Assembly (NCBI GenBank): GCA_022575985.1
Contig: JAKSXM010000014.1
Span: 28,830,001-28,894,000, forward strand
Direction: 5' to 3'
DNA length: 64,000 nt
Source: Anagrus nilaparvatae
Lineage: Eukaryota > Arthropoda > Insecta > Hymenoptera > Mymaridae
Shown here: positions 13,275-24,648 of the stretch, in pieces
Position numbering within the stretch: position 1 is the stretch's first letter
Layout of the letters: the number at the start of each line of letters is the position of its first letter
Notes under the pieces: model-generated
Told to the model about the DNA's origin: nothing
Databases searched by the model: none
The model's input: only the letters and a program-made list of their open reading frames with translations
Program-made: the position numbers and the translations under genes

Positions 13275-13341
13275 TTTTTTATACTCTTTTTATATTCATT
13301 ACTATAATTTCATTTTATTCAATAATAATTCATAAAACATC
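13275..13341 (-). promoter_or_regulatory. UNC5 5' untranslated segment with possible intron acceptor and upstream ORF
   Basis: On the minus strand TTTTTTCAG ends at 13342, immediately before a possible 5' UTR exon running into the UNC5 ATG. Within it an upstream ATG opens a 12-codon frame (MFYELLLNKMKL) that terminates before the main ATG. If transcribed, this would be a small upstream ORF. The acceptor could be chance; the matching donor further upstream was not identified. Confidence 0.3.
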
Positions 13342-16300
13342 CTGAAAAAATAAAATCAATATTAAAATAAAATCACATGTATAAAAGAAATAAATCTATT
13401 TAATAAATTCCACACACAAGATAAAAAATTCCTGTTTTTTTAAAAAAAGGTACACGTAACAGCCTGTAATTACATTTTTAATAATTATAGTAAACATCGA
13501 TATAATAGAATTTCTTTCAATACCTCATTATGTTAAAGATCTTTTTTGATACTAAAAAGGTTCTTTTTTTTTTCTATATTAATAGACTTTTTTTTTTAAA
13601 TATGCAATTTTTATATTATATAAGGCTTTTGTGTACTTATTAATCGTTTTAATAGACTATGCATAAAGGAGTGGAAATTTTTAATTTAAGTGAAAATTTT
13701 TTTTCATATATACCTTTAATGATATTAAAAATTAAAGAGCGTATTTTTTCAAGCTTTTAATTTGAAAAAAAAAAGTAGGTATTTAATATGATTGATGTGA
13801 TTTTAAATGGTTATTAAGTCTATTAAAAAAGATAGTTAAAAAAAATTATTATTATGGGGGATAGTATATAAATAAATAAATTTTTCTCAATTATTTAATT
13901 TAAATATATATAAATTAGACATATATGACTTTATTGTTACATAAATAATTAAAAAACATGTATTTGATAGATTGAGTGGAATTATTGATGTTGTGTTATA
14001 TATACAAAGCCACTCTCTATTGATGAAAATCAAGTGGAATATCAAGCATAATATTATAAAGTATCAATTGATTATTTTTTTTAAAAAAACTCTGTGTGTG
14101 TGTGTGTGTATCTCATAATAATCATCAATATATTCAATTTTTAAATAATTTTATTATAAATGACAAGTTATTATATATATTATATATTGATGATTTTTTA
14201 ACAGTTCGATGAGCCAAAACATCTTGATAATTTTTTTTTTATTGTATATATTTATTAAATTAAAAATATTTATTTTATTTAACAGATGTGTGGATATATA
14301 AATTATTTTTTTAATTAAGCTTTTTTTTTTTGGTTTTATATGTACCTTATTTTATTTTATGTTAATAGAATTCTGTTTTTTTTTTTAATAGATTGAGATT
14401 TTTGTGTGGGTATTATTTTTTTTGATTGTAGATAAATATAGGAATTTTTTTTTAAATTGATATAATTAAGAATGAATTATTCATATACGAGTATTTCCTT
14501 TTTTTTACGAAAAGAGTTAAAAATGTCTTAATTTTTATATAATTGATAAGTGGAAGTAAAATTTGTTTTTTTTTTTATGTGTGTATTTACCCTTGTCAAT
14601 TATTTAAATTATACATAATTTTAAAAACTTGTTTTTTACATTTTTTTTTGTGGTGGTGTCTAGCTTTTGATGTTCTAAATTTGTATAATTTAAATATAAT
14701 TATATCTAAAAATATTTGTATATGGGTAAAAATTTTAGTTGTGTTTTTATTGGTTTTTTATTAGAATAGGTAAGGATTATTTTTTATGGAATTAAGAGCT
14801 AGTTTTTAATGTGTTGTCTACAATAATTGAGATTTTATTAAAACATTTTATTACGTTCTTCATTGTTTTTTATTTGAAGACTTCGAAAAGTTATTTTATT
14901 TTTTAAGCAATTCGTATATAGTAATTAGCGTAGTTCTTGGGTATGTTTTGATTTTTGGTTTAAACGGCTTATTTTTACCGAAAAAAATCAAGTTTATTGA
15001 AAATATCTTCATTGAATGGAACCAAAAAAAAATTGATTTAAAAGATTTGATTAAAGTATAACGAAGAATAAAAGACCAGAAAAATAAAGATTCCTCCAAA
15101 TCTCACGTTAATTACCTTCCAAGGCAAAGCTGAGGGTGGTAATCTGCGATTTGGGGCAATTTTTTGAGGCTAAGGGTCGTATACGAGACCGGGAAATACG
15201 TACTTTTGGGCCAACGACAAGAAAAACTTTTTTTTTTAAATTTAAAATTCATTACGAAATTTACTTTAATTTTCAATTTAGCTAAGAAATTTTCTTCTGT
15301 TAAATTTTAACGTTAGAGTTATATCTCCGACAGATTCAATATTACCATTAAAAATAACGCAATAGTATGTACTGTTGTACTAAAGGCAAGTAGGGCCGAA
15401 GGCCCCATGCGCCAATTTTTATGTGTTTTATAAACATTTATCGTTATAAGGCACCCCTAGGGTTAGGTTAGGTTAGGTTAGCTGGGAAGGGGGGCACAAG
15501 GGTGCACTTAATTAAATTTTAAACCCATAAAAAATATTTAAGTTGGTATTGAATCTGTCGGAGATGTAGGAGTAACCAAATTTTAAAGTACATATTGTTT
15601 CTGAAAACTTAAAGACCCAAAAAGTCAAACATTAATAGCTTATGTAACCCAGGTATAAAAAGTGTCCACTTTTTTGAAAAACGTTCGCAAAACTTTAAAT
15701 TTCTACCCATATAAAATAAATTTAAATTTACAAAATTTAGGCTCTATATCGATAAGATTATGCCAAAATATGCAAAAAAGGCCTTGATTTCTGTAAAAAA
15801 AAATTCTATTTTTAACTTTAAAGTTTTTATCAGGGTATTTCACACGGGGTTGTTGAAATTTATGAGATCAGTTGGGATTTGTAAAGATTTGTGCGACTTG
15901 TTGGATTTGCCAAACCCTTTTAATTTTGTACAAAGCCCCCTAGCTCTTAATACACAACAAAGAAAAAATTTTTTACGCTATACAAAATAATAATACGTTT
16001 TATTCAACCAGAAACAATTATAGATTAAATTTTTTTTTTGAGAGTTTCTTGTCATTAAACATTTTTTAAACGAAATTTAAATTTACTTTTTTTAAATTTA
16101 TGCAAATTCGTAAATTAAGGAAATTCACATCAGACATTCAATCAAAATTTATAAATTTTAATTTAATAGTTCAGAGAAAGGCCATTTTTTTAAAAAAATA
16201 AACATGTAAATTTAAAATAAAAAAAAAGTTTAAAGGAAATGTATTAACATTTCGTGATTTTTATCTTTTATATTATAGAAATGATTGTTTTCTACTTTTC

Positions 16301-17270
16301 AAAAGGCTAAAACCATGAAATCATATTTACTTACGAACAATAAAAAATCGCAAATAGAATATTAAATACCCAAAAATTACTTTTTTAAAAAATTTTTATT
16401 TTCTTAGCAATAAATATTTCTTATAGTAAATAAACCATAAAAAATTATAAATTTTTATTTAAATGTTAAAAAAAAATTTTTTTAGATAAAAAAAATCTTA
16501 TTTATGTGCTAAAAAAATAATCTTATCACTAGATAGATGTTAGACTAAGTAACTAATTAAAATAGACAACATTTTTTAAATAAATAAATGCAATATTTAG
16601 TCAAGTAATTTCGCAAAAAAAAAAGAAACTATTTTTATTTTTTATTACATAAGGAACTATAAAATTTTTATTTAAACAAAGGTTATTTACACACATCAAA
16701 CAAAAAATTTACATATCCAAATAAATAAAAGTAAAAAATAAGTAAAAAAAAGTTGTGTACACACTCGTACATAAAATACCTGATTCATTTCTTGTCAAAA
16801 AAATTCTTTAGTTTAGTTAGATAAAAACTAGAAATTAATAGTTTATTTCACATTATTTAATAAAAATATATAAAATTACACTATTTAATCTTTTGCAATT
16901 AAGAAAAGTGCAAAGCCCTCTCGCACAGTAGTAATATGTACATCGCACAGTAAATAAAAAAGCGTAAGAAATAGTATAGTAAAAAAAATTTTTTTTTTAC
17001 ATTATTAACACAGACGTAAGCACTTATTTAAGCATTAAAAAATGACACTTTTTAATTTAATTTTTAAACAATTTTAATAAACATTTTATTATTAAGCCCT
17101 CTTAATACTGAAACACATATTATAACAACTACATTAATAATAAAGAATATACAAAAAAACTTGATCTCTCAAGGGAAGCTTCACTTAAGCGTGCTGTTAA
17201 TCGTCTAAATTCGGTATTTTACGTAACTATTCGGCCGGCATTCTTTCGATTTCGCACTCCTCTAATAATA
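13342..17270. other. Gene-poor AT-rich stretch upstream of UNC5
   Basis: Contains a (GT)n microsatellite at 14093-14110 and many homopolymer runs. A slightly GC-richer, repeat-like patch lies at 15110-15700 and another at 16900-17230. The longest open frames are lysine, phenylalanine and isoleucine-rich with no family resemblance, and were judged spurious. The UNC5 promoter should lie in this interval, but no specific core element was supported. Confidence 0.5.
15461..15481. repeat. Short (GGTTA)4 array, telomere-like unit inside an interspersed repeat
   Basis: Four copies of GGTTA, the same unit as the common arthropod telomere repeat TTAGG. It directly follows GGCACCCCTAGG, a phrase that recurs at 17784 (followed by a single GTTTAGTTAGG) and in reverse at 17967 and 18046. 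The simplest reading is local expansion within a dispersed repeat rather than a telomere remnant. Confidence 0.75.
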
Positions 17271-18286
17271 TATATACGTTACCGTTAATGTACCCCCAAC
17301 CGATAAAGTTAACTTTAACTGGTTATAGCTATTTTTTAAACAAGGGACAAAATATTGGTTTTGACTTTGCATGCAGTTGGTATGCACGAGCGAGTGCAGA
17401 CAGAATGCAAAAATCGACCTCCATATTTTTTGACGTGATTTAAAACATACTTTTACATATAACGGGTAAAAAAGCTGTCTCCCTAGGGTAGAAAATAGGC
17501 TTTTTTGCTCAAAATATGTAAAAGTTAACTTTAGCGACGTTAAAGTCTACGAAGACGATTAATATGAATAAAAATGTAACTTTAACGGGCTTATATCAGA
17601 TAGAGTTAACTTTAAACAAAATCCTTGTTAGTTAAAGTCCATGAAACCGGTTTTGTATAGGAGCTCGAGTTTTTTTGTATTATACATTATCTATGATTCT
17701 CGCTAGTAGGCACTCCAAGTGATTAGTTTAAGCTACCCTTTTAAAAATACATTTCTTTGGACCAGTAACCAATCCTAGTTACAAGGCACCCCTAGGGTTT
17801 AGTTAGGCTTTTTTTTTAAAGGCATTGTCAACATAAGGCATTCCCTAGAATCAGGGCAAAGAAGACTGAAGACCCATGCCGCATGGGCCATGCGCAAATT
17901 TGTAAGTAAATGTTGTACCATACTGTGAAAATTCCTTTTTTTTACCAAATAGTCTAATCTAACCATAGGGGTGCCTTATAACTAGGATTGGTTGATGATC
18001 CCAAGAAATGCATTTTCAAAACTGTAGCCTGACCTAAGCCTTTGGGGTGCCTTATGACGATACAATATAAACTTTTTTTTTAGTATGCGAAACCGCATTT
18101 ATGGCCATCAACTGACAAGCATTTGTTAAAGTTAACTTTATCTGACATAAAACCGTTAATTTTATATTTTTATTCATTTTAGTCGTCTTCACGGACTTTA
18201 ACGAAAACGCTTCGCTAAAGTTAACTTTAACCAGTTAAAGCTAACTTTATCGGGAGAGCGGACTTTAACCGTAACATGTATATATA
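17271..18286. mobile_element. About 1-kb terminal-inverted-repeat element without ORF
   Basis: Left end: TATATACGTTACCGTTAATG, then CCGATAAAGTTAACTTTAAC. Right end, inverted: GTTAAAGCTAACTTTATCGG, then ACTTTAACCGTAACATGTAT. Inner AAAGTTAACTTTA motifs recur at 17521, 17603, 18127 and 18217. Central parts include two opposed copies of a GGCACCCC(T)A(G)GG phrase. No open frame of note. Class unknown; TA-rich flanks hide any target duplication. Confidence 0.65.
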
Positions 18287-19794
18287 TATATTTGTGTGTG
18301 ATTCATACTTTACTCTCTTCTATATGTGCAGAATTTTTTTTATTTTCTCATATAAATTACTTGCATATGTGGTTCCTTTGGCATTGTTTTTATTTTAATA
18401 ATTTATTTTTTATTTAAAAAAAAAGAAAGCGCGCGAAATTTAAATTTATTTATAACACATATGTTAAAAAATATTAAAAATCTATTAAATAAAAGTACTA
18501 GAGAATTCACATAATACAAGTCGAGTATGTACTACTGAGAATAGTTCTTGATGAAGGACCTTTTTTTATTTTTTTTGTATTTGAAAAGGGGTTTTTATTA
18601 TAATAGAAGATGATATATATTTTCTACAATGCTAAATAATTGTCTGACTTATTATAAAAAAGATAATAATAATAATAACAATAAAAAAGCCTATTGTAAA
18701 ATATGTTGAAAATTAATGTTAGATATGTTTTATCTTCGTATTATAAATATCCATTACTGTATTAAATGTAATTATAAATGTCATTAGGGGAAAGTACAAT
18801 ATGAATTTTTATTTTTTTTTTGCAGTAAATTAAATTTTTATTTTTTTAATGTCTGTTGTTTAAAAAAATTATTTTTAATTTTTTAAAAAAATTAATCATG
18901 TTTCGGTGAAAAATTATTGAAAACTAAGATTTTTTATAAATTTTTTTTTTTTAAGAAACTGTCTAAGAAAAATTTATAAATTAATTTTTAAAAAAATTTA
19001 TATTTTTGCCATAATATGTACTAGTCCTGCGATATAAGTAAATGATAAATATAAATATTTTATCATTAAAAACCCCATAAGCCTTTAGTCGGTAAATTAT
19101 CTGCTGTTAAAACAGATCTCAGAAGATTGTTCGTCGGTATATTGCGAAAAAGGGTTCATAGATAACTTAGAATTTGACATCAGCAGTTAGTAATATGATT
19201 TTTAAAAATTTCGCTTGGCCGGGACAAAAATTAAAAATTAATTTTTTTTAATGAAACCTATATGCCAAATAATTGCTCGAATAACTAGAAAAACTTTTCT
19301 TGTTAAATTTAGTACATTAACAATTTTTTGTTCAGTTCCCATTTTCAAAATTTTTCTATATTTTTGGCTTGAAAAAAGAATATCAAAACATTTAAATTTA
19401 ATGATACTTACAATAAACAGTCTTAATTTTCTAGATTTCAATTTTATCAGTATTTCATTTTATGCTGAAACAATGATCCATTTTTTAGCCTAAAAAATGA
19501 TCATTTTTTTTTCACTTCATAAAATTGAATTTTCGAGCGCCCATTTAAATTTTGCACAATTGGAAAATACTGTGAGTATATAAAATATCATACAACTATG
19601 CATGAAAAGTTACATCAGTATGCATCAACAATGAATAATACTTTTTTTAAATATTTTTTGTACATTAATTTTTTGATTGTGGCATATGTATTCCAACTCT
19701 GTAAATAAATATTTTAACTGCCTTGCCTACGCAAATATTTTCTTTAAAGTAAGTTTTGTATCAGCACAGGATCTTTAGTTTGGTGAATAACTTC
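18287..19794. other. AT-rich intergenic stretch before the hAT element
   Basis: Microsatellite-like AAT runs at about 18665-18690 and long poly-T tracts. Overlapping open frames on both strands at 19240-19490 are F/I/K-rich with no recognisable domain. Nothing else seen. Confidence 0.5.
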
Positions 19795-19802
19795 ATCAAA
19801 AC
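19795..19802. repeat. Left 8-bp target site duplication of the hAT element
   Basis: ATCAAAAC directly before the left terminal repeat; the same octamer follows the right terminus at 24641-24648. Eight base pairs is the diagnostic hAT duplication length. Confidence 0.95.
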
Positions 19803-19925
19803 TAGGGATGGGCGATATTTATCGATACTTGAAAGTATCGATATTTAGAAAGCGAAAATATCGATATTTGTATTCGATACTGCTGGTAACCGATACTTCG
19901 ATACTTCGATATTTTCAGGCAGTAT
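19803..19925. repeat. hAT left terminus with subterminal TATCGATA sites
   Basis: After the 15-bp terminal repeat come three complete TATCGATA palindromes and several partial ATCGATA/TCGATAC motifs in both orientations. hAT transposases are known to bind repeated subterminal motifs, often through the BED finger. TATCGATA is also the DRE sequence bound by Drosophila DREF, a BED-finger protein of hAT ancestry. That these are binding sites here is inference. Confidence 0.8.
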
Positions 19926-20141
19926 CGTATCGAAAAATTTTTTATAAAATTATTAATTAAATTATCCCGCCATTTCCTAAAACTGCATTCCATGTACATA
20001 TTGTTGATATTAGCCAGGGGTAAGAAAATATGAAAAATTTAGCAATTGAAAAGTACTTCTCAGCAGGATTAGCCCACACCGGAGGGCAGTGGATCAGATC
20101 AGTAAATTTGTGAATAAATTTTAACCCTAAAATTTATCAAA

Positions 20142-20666
20142 ATGGCTCAAGGTAAATAAATTTTATCTTATTAATTAATTATTAATTACAAATCATGAAT
20201 AAAAAACTATATATTTCAGATAACCGGCGATTTAATATATATTTTCAAATAAATGAACCAGGTGACGACGACCTTAAATTTTCATTTTTAAATATAAATA
20301 TTCATCTATATATCAGATTAAAACGTAAGTTTTCTTTTCTTGACATACGTTTGTTTATTTTAAGACCATACATTTTTTAACAAAAAAAATAACATATTAT
20401 TTTTAAAATTCTCAATTCTTTTTTAGGTGACAATCAATTTGCTATAGAGCATGTAATTCAACACTTCCATAACAACAACTTAAGACAAGTTGATAGAATT
20501 TATCGCATTTATCGTTCTACAGACGATGTAGATTAGTATGTATAGTTTAATTTTACAATTTTTTTAACATTTAATCTGCACATTGGAGTTGATATATTTT
20601 AACAAATTACTTGTAACTTAATTTTTCAGTGAGCTGATAGATATACCGTCTGACATTTACGTTTAA
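20142..20666 (+). CDS. Small accessory gene of the hAT element, paralogue of the transposase N-terminal domain
   Basis: Exons 20142-20151, 20220-20324, 20427-20535 and 20630-20666 join with GT-AG signals (including GTAAGT and GTATGT donors) into 261 nt, 86 aa. The product begins MAQ-DNRRFNIYFQIN and ends near STDDVDY-ELIDIPSDIYV. The transposase gene downstream has the same arrangement: a short first exon, then DHRRFTMFFKVN, then SIDDVDY, with introns at the same places and phases (1, 1, 2). Shared spots include D-x-RRF, LK, NQ, VI and IY-x-S-x-DDVDY. It lacks the BED finger and catalytic domain and has its own stop and poly(A) signal. Function unknown; a regulator or partner of the transposase is plausible inference. 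A beta-grasp-like fold is conceivable from the strand pattern but not shown. Confidence 0.75.
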
Positions 20667-20743
20667 AATTAAAAAAAAATAGGACAGGCTTATTGACATA
20701 ATGTTTTGTATCTTTTGTATACCTATAAAAATTTAATTTTTGT

Positions 20744-20749
20744 AATAAA
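20744..20749 (+). terminator. Poly(A) signal of the small hAT gene
   Basis: AATAAA 78 bp beyond the TAA of the 86-aa gene and before the first exon of the transposase gene. Its position supports two separate transcription units, though read-through splicing remains possible. Confidence 0.55.
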
Positions 20750-21080
20750 AGCGCATGCATTAATATTGTGTATTTATTTGAATTTTTTTCCTGTTGAATC
20801 ACCCTAACCTTATCTTACTTAAAAAGTTAAGACACCAAAAGATTGGTTAGTTTGGGCGCTCAATCGCTCCTACTACAACAGCTTTGTTAGTTTTGATTCA
20901 TTTCAAGCAACTTTAAAGTTATTCTTTTTTTTTTCGTAAATTTGACAATTATTTAATTTTTAATACAAAATTTTGCTTAAAATCTTATTCTTGATGCATA
21001 ATATATGCATATCTCTATATTTTTTATTTAATATTCTATTATATACTATATAATTTATTTAAAAAAATATATATATCGCT

Positions 21081-23903
21081 ATGGAAGTTCAAGAAGGTGA
21101 AAATAATCAAATCTTATAAATAATCTTATAAATAATCTTTCTATTCAATTTATTATTTATAAAATATGTTATATGTTAATATGTACTCATTTTATATATT
21201 TTTTAACTGTAAATAGATCATCGAAGATTTACCATGTTTTTCAAAGTAAACGGTACACAAGAAGTGGAACCTTACATAGTTCGTACTCTAAAATTGGCAG
21301 AATATGTAAAATTAAAAAGTAATATTCAAATAATTATGTAAAATTTCAATCATTATTTTTATCATTATTTTTATTTATTATAAGAATACTTTTATTTTTA
21401 TTTGCAGTTAATAATCAAGATGCGTATAATTATGTTATTAAACTAATTGATAACAAAGAAATTTTTATCCCAGAGGATAGGGAAGTAGAAGTCATTTACA
21501 AAAGTATTGATGATGTTGATTAGTAAGTATAACATGCATATATTTTTACAATTATTCATATACAAAAAATTTTGCTAAATCTTTAATTTTTTTTACAGCG
21601 ATTGTGTATTTCCTTTTAATGAGGATTTTGAACAAGATAATAGCTCGTCATCAGTTGCTCATAACTCCAGAGAATCAAATAATAATATAACAAATCAAGA
21701 GAATGCATCTAGAAAGGAAGTAGCAAGTATTAATTTAAGACAAGCTAATTTCAACTCTAATAATAGAAAGTAATTATATAAAAGTTTCCATGTTAATTCA
21801 TATTGTATGTTTAGATTAAAAATATAATTTAAATAATTATTTTCTCTAGGCGAAAAAAAAAATCTAGCCCAGTTTGGGACTATTTTAAAAAAGATGGCAA
21901 AGATAACGGCAAATTTGCTATATGTGAATTATGTGGTGCCAACGTTCCACGTTGTAACAATACTTCAAATTTAGCAAAGCACTTATTAGTACATCATCCA
22001 ACTAAAGAAATAAAAGAAAAATTTAAAAATAAATCCGTAGATTCTAGTGCCACCGAAGATTCGGAATGCAATAGTGCAGATGACACAGAAACACCAAAAA
22101 AAATTCTAAAAGTTGTACACGTTATGATTCAAATATTCTACCTTATTTATAAGAATAAATAAAATAATTTTAAATGTTTATTTTTTTATTGCAGAAAAAT
22201 CAAAATGGTAATACTAGGATTGATCATGCTTTTAGTAATTTAAATTCTTTTAAAAGTAAGTATAAAAAAATTTGCTTGCATAATTTATATTTTAATATCA
22301 TATTATATACTTTTATTAATTTTTTTATGCTTTTTCAGGAAATGGTTCTCAGGCTAAAAAAATAGATGAAGCTGTTGTATATGCTGTTGCCGTAGACCAC
22401 ATGCCTTTGAAAACTCCAGAAAAACGTGGGTTTAAATATTTATTAAAAGTATGTGCACCCAATTATGATTTGTTTTCTCGAGCAACACTTACTAGAAGAA
22501 TCGAAATAAAATACAAGGATTTGTCTGAAAAAATAAAAGAGAAAATTAATAAACTTGAATCTTATACACTATGTGCTGACATTTGGTCAGATTGTACCAT
22601 GAAGAGTTATTTAGGAGTTAATCTTTTATATTTAGATAATATGCATAGTATCGATAACATAACTGTTGGGTTATTCCCACTAACTGAACAACATTCTGCA
22701 GAATATATTCAAAGTAAATTAACAGAAATTATGATTGATTTTAATATTTATCCAACAAAAGTATTAGCGATTTGTACAGATGCTGGTAGCAATATTAAAA
22801 AAGGAATAATTGACTTATTTGGAAAAAAAAAATATCTTTGGTGTTTTGCTCATCAGTTATGCAATTTAGTTCCTGACTCTTTAAAAGTGATTGAGCAAAT
22901 TCAACAAATCATAGGAAAAGTAAAATCCTTCGTTAAGTTTGTTAGAAAAAGTACAGTGGCTTCGAATGAGTTAAGGCGGGTTCAAATTCTAGATGGTAAA
23001 AGTGAATCTGAAGCATTATCCTTTATTAATGATGTAAAAACCAGGTGGAACTCCACGTTTTATATGTTGGAAAGATTTTTGGAGTTGGAAAAATATTTGT
23101 ATGCTATTTACTCCAAATGCTCCAGGCATGAAATGCCAGAAATGCTAAGCCGAGAAGATATAGTATTATTACAGGATGTAATAGCATTATCAAGTTATTT
23201 TGAAGAAGCTATTACAAACGTTAGCCAGGTAAGCTTCCCAACCTGCAGTATAATTATACCTTTGGTTGATGCTTTAAATAAAGGAGTTAACCAAGTAAAG
23301 CCTGTTACCGCATTGGGACAAAGGTTCAAAGATATACTAATAAGTAAATTAGCAGACAAATTTGGTGATATTGAATCGAACCAGCTGTATGTTATTTCTA
23401 CGATTTTAGATCCCAGATTTAAAAAAATGTCTATCCAATCCGCTATGAAAGCAGCAGAGGCAACAGCAACAATTCAAAAAGAGCTAAAAAATATTGGATC
23501 AGAAGTTAGAGGTGATTCACAAAAAGATCAAGATCAAGATCCTGTATCTTCAAAAACTTGTAAAGGATTGTGGAGTTTTCATGACCAAGCTGTTATAAAG
23601 CAACAACAAAAAAGCCATAACGATGATAATTTACTTCTGGAGTATAAAAATTATCTTCTAGAACCCATTGTTCCTAGGGATGTGAATCCTTTTCATTGGT
23701 GGAAGTGCAATAAGAAACTTTATCCTCACTTGCATACAATTGCTTGCAAATATATCAGTATACCTGGAAGTTCAGTTGCAACTGAACGGTTGTTTTCTGA
23801 AGCAGGGGACATCAAAAGCGATGGTAGGAATCGACTATCCAGTGAACATATGCAACAACTGCTGTTCCTTTCTTCGCTTTCATTTGAAGACTGGTTTTAT
23901 TAA
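21081..23903 (+). CDS. hAT superfamily transposase with BED zinc finger, spliced, apparently intact
   Basis: Exons 21081-21096, 21217-21318, 21408-21522, 21599-21769, 21850-22111, 22195-22255 and 22339-23903 join in frame to 2292 nt, 763 aa. Order: N-terminal DHRRF...DDVDY domain (about 1-78, duplicated in the upstream small gene); Ser/Asn-rich linker; BED finger about 140-190 (SPVWDYFKK, then CELC and KHLLVHH); RNase H-like core with CADIWSD (Asp about 323) and CTDAGSN (Asp about 390), then the WCFAHQLCN motif and KTRWNSTFYML; C-terminal PFHWWKCN, SSVATERLFSEAG (Glu about 725) and NRLSSEHM. All expected DDE positions are present. The exon 5 donor (GTTGTA) and the 16-nt first exon are the least certain points; an alternative start is the ATG of MFFKVN. 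It cuts and pastes the element between its terminal repeats. Likely Ac/ZBED-type hAT. Confidence 0.93.
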
Positions 23904-24514
23904 TTGAAGTTTTAAAAACTTTTTAACTCCAGGTTATACTATATTTTTTCTTTAAAAAAATTGTGTTCATTTGATCTCATTTAGATTATAATTTTAGATT
24001 ACAATTATAAATCATATATTAAAATATATTTAGAAGCTATTTAATTTATTTTTGTTCATTATTACAGATGCATAAACATATATGCAAAATTTAACTATTC
24101 TTCTTTTAATTTATAAACATAGTATAAAAATACTTTTCATTAAAACTTTAATAAGTACATTATTATATTTATTATTATGATGATAATATTTTTGTGTAAT
24201 ATTTCTTATTATATGCAAATAAATATTTTTAATCACATCACAAAAATTAAATAAATTATTTACCAAACTTATGTGTTAATTTATGTGTTAATTAATATTC
24301 ATCTGAATATAATTTTTAATGCATTTTTCAAAAAAAAATATTATCAGAAAGGTCAAAAAATAGTTTTAAAGAAATTTAAAAAAAATAACTAAAATATATT
24401 GACTTTTAAAAATTAATAATTACAAAACCCTGAATTTAACACACATAAATTCCATCTCATCTGTTTTTCTATCATTAAAAAAGCTATAATATCTTCTGCT
24501 AACATTACTTAGTA

Positions 24515-24640
24515 AAACTTTAATATCGATACTACAAAATATCGATATTTTTGGAATGAATATCGATATTGAGTATCGATATTAAATTTAAATATCGATA
24601 CCGTAGATACTCGATACCAAACCAGTATCGCCCATCCCTA
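24515..24640. repeat. hAT right terminus with five TATCGATA sites
   Basis: Five complete TATCGATA palindromes lie between about 24522 and 24602, followed by degenerate copies and then the terminal repeat. Together with the left end this makes eight exact octamers in roughly 250 bp, far above chance even in AT-rich DNA. Confidence 0.85.
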
Positions 24641-24648
24641 ATCAAAAC

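Larger units (their letters stand above)
19803..24640 (+). mobile_element. Intact-looking hAT transposon with two genes
   Basis: The element starts TAGGGATGGGCGATA and ends with its reverse complement TATCGCCCATCCCTA, a perfect 15-bp terminal inverted repeat. It is flanked on both sides by ATCAAAAC (19795-19802 and 24641-24648), an exact 8-bp target duplication as expected for the hAT superfamily. Length 4838 bp. Inside are a spliced full-length BED-finger transposase (21081-23903) and an upstream small gene (20142-20666) related only to its N-terminus, both on the plus strand. Subterminal regions are rich in TATCGATA. Identical target duplications, matching termini and an uninterrupted spliced frame imply recent insertion and possible activity; activity itself is inference. 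Confidence 0.95.

Noticed and set aside
14093..14110. (GT)n run as a possible regulatory Z-DNA site
   Set aside because: Ordinary microsatellite; nothing ties it to a promoter.
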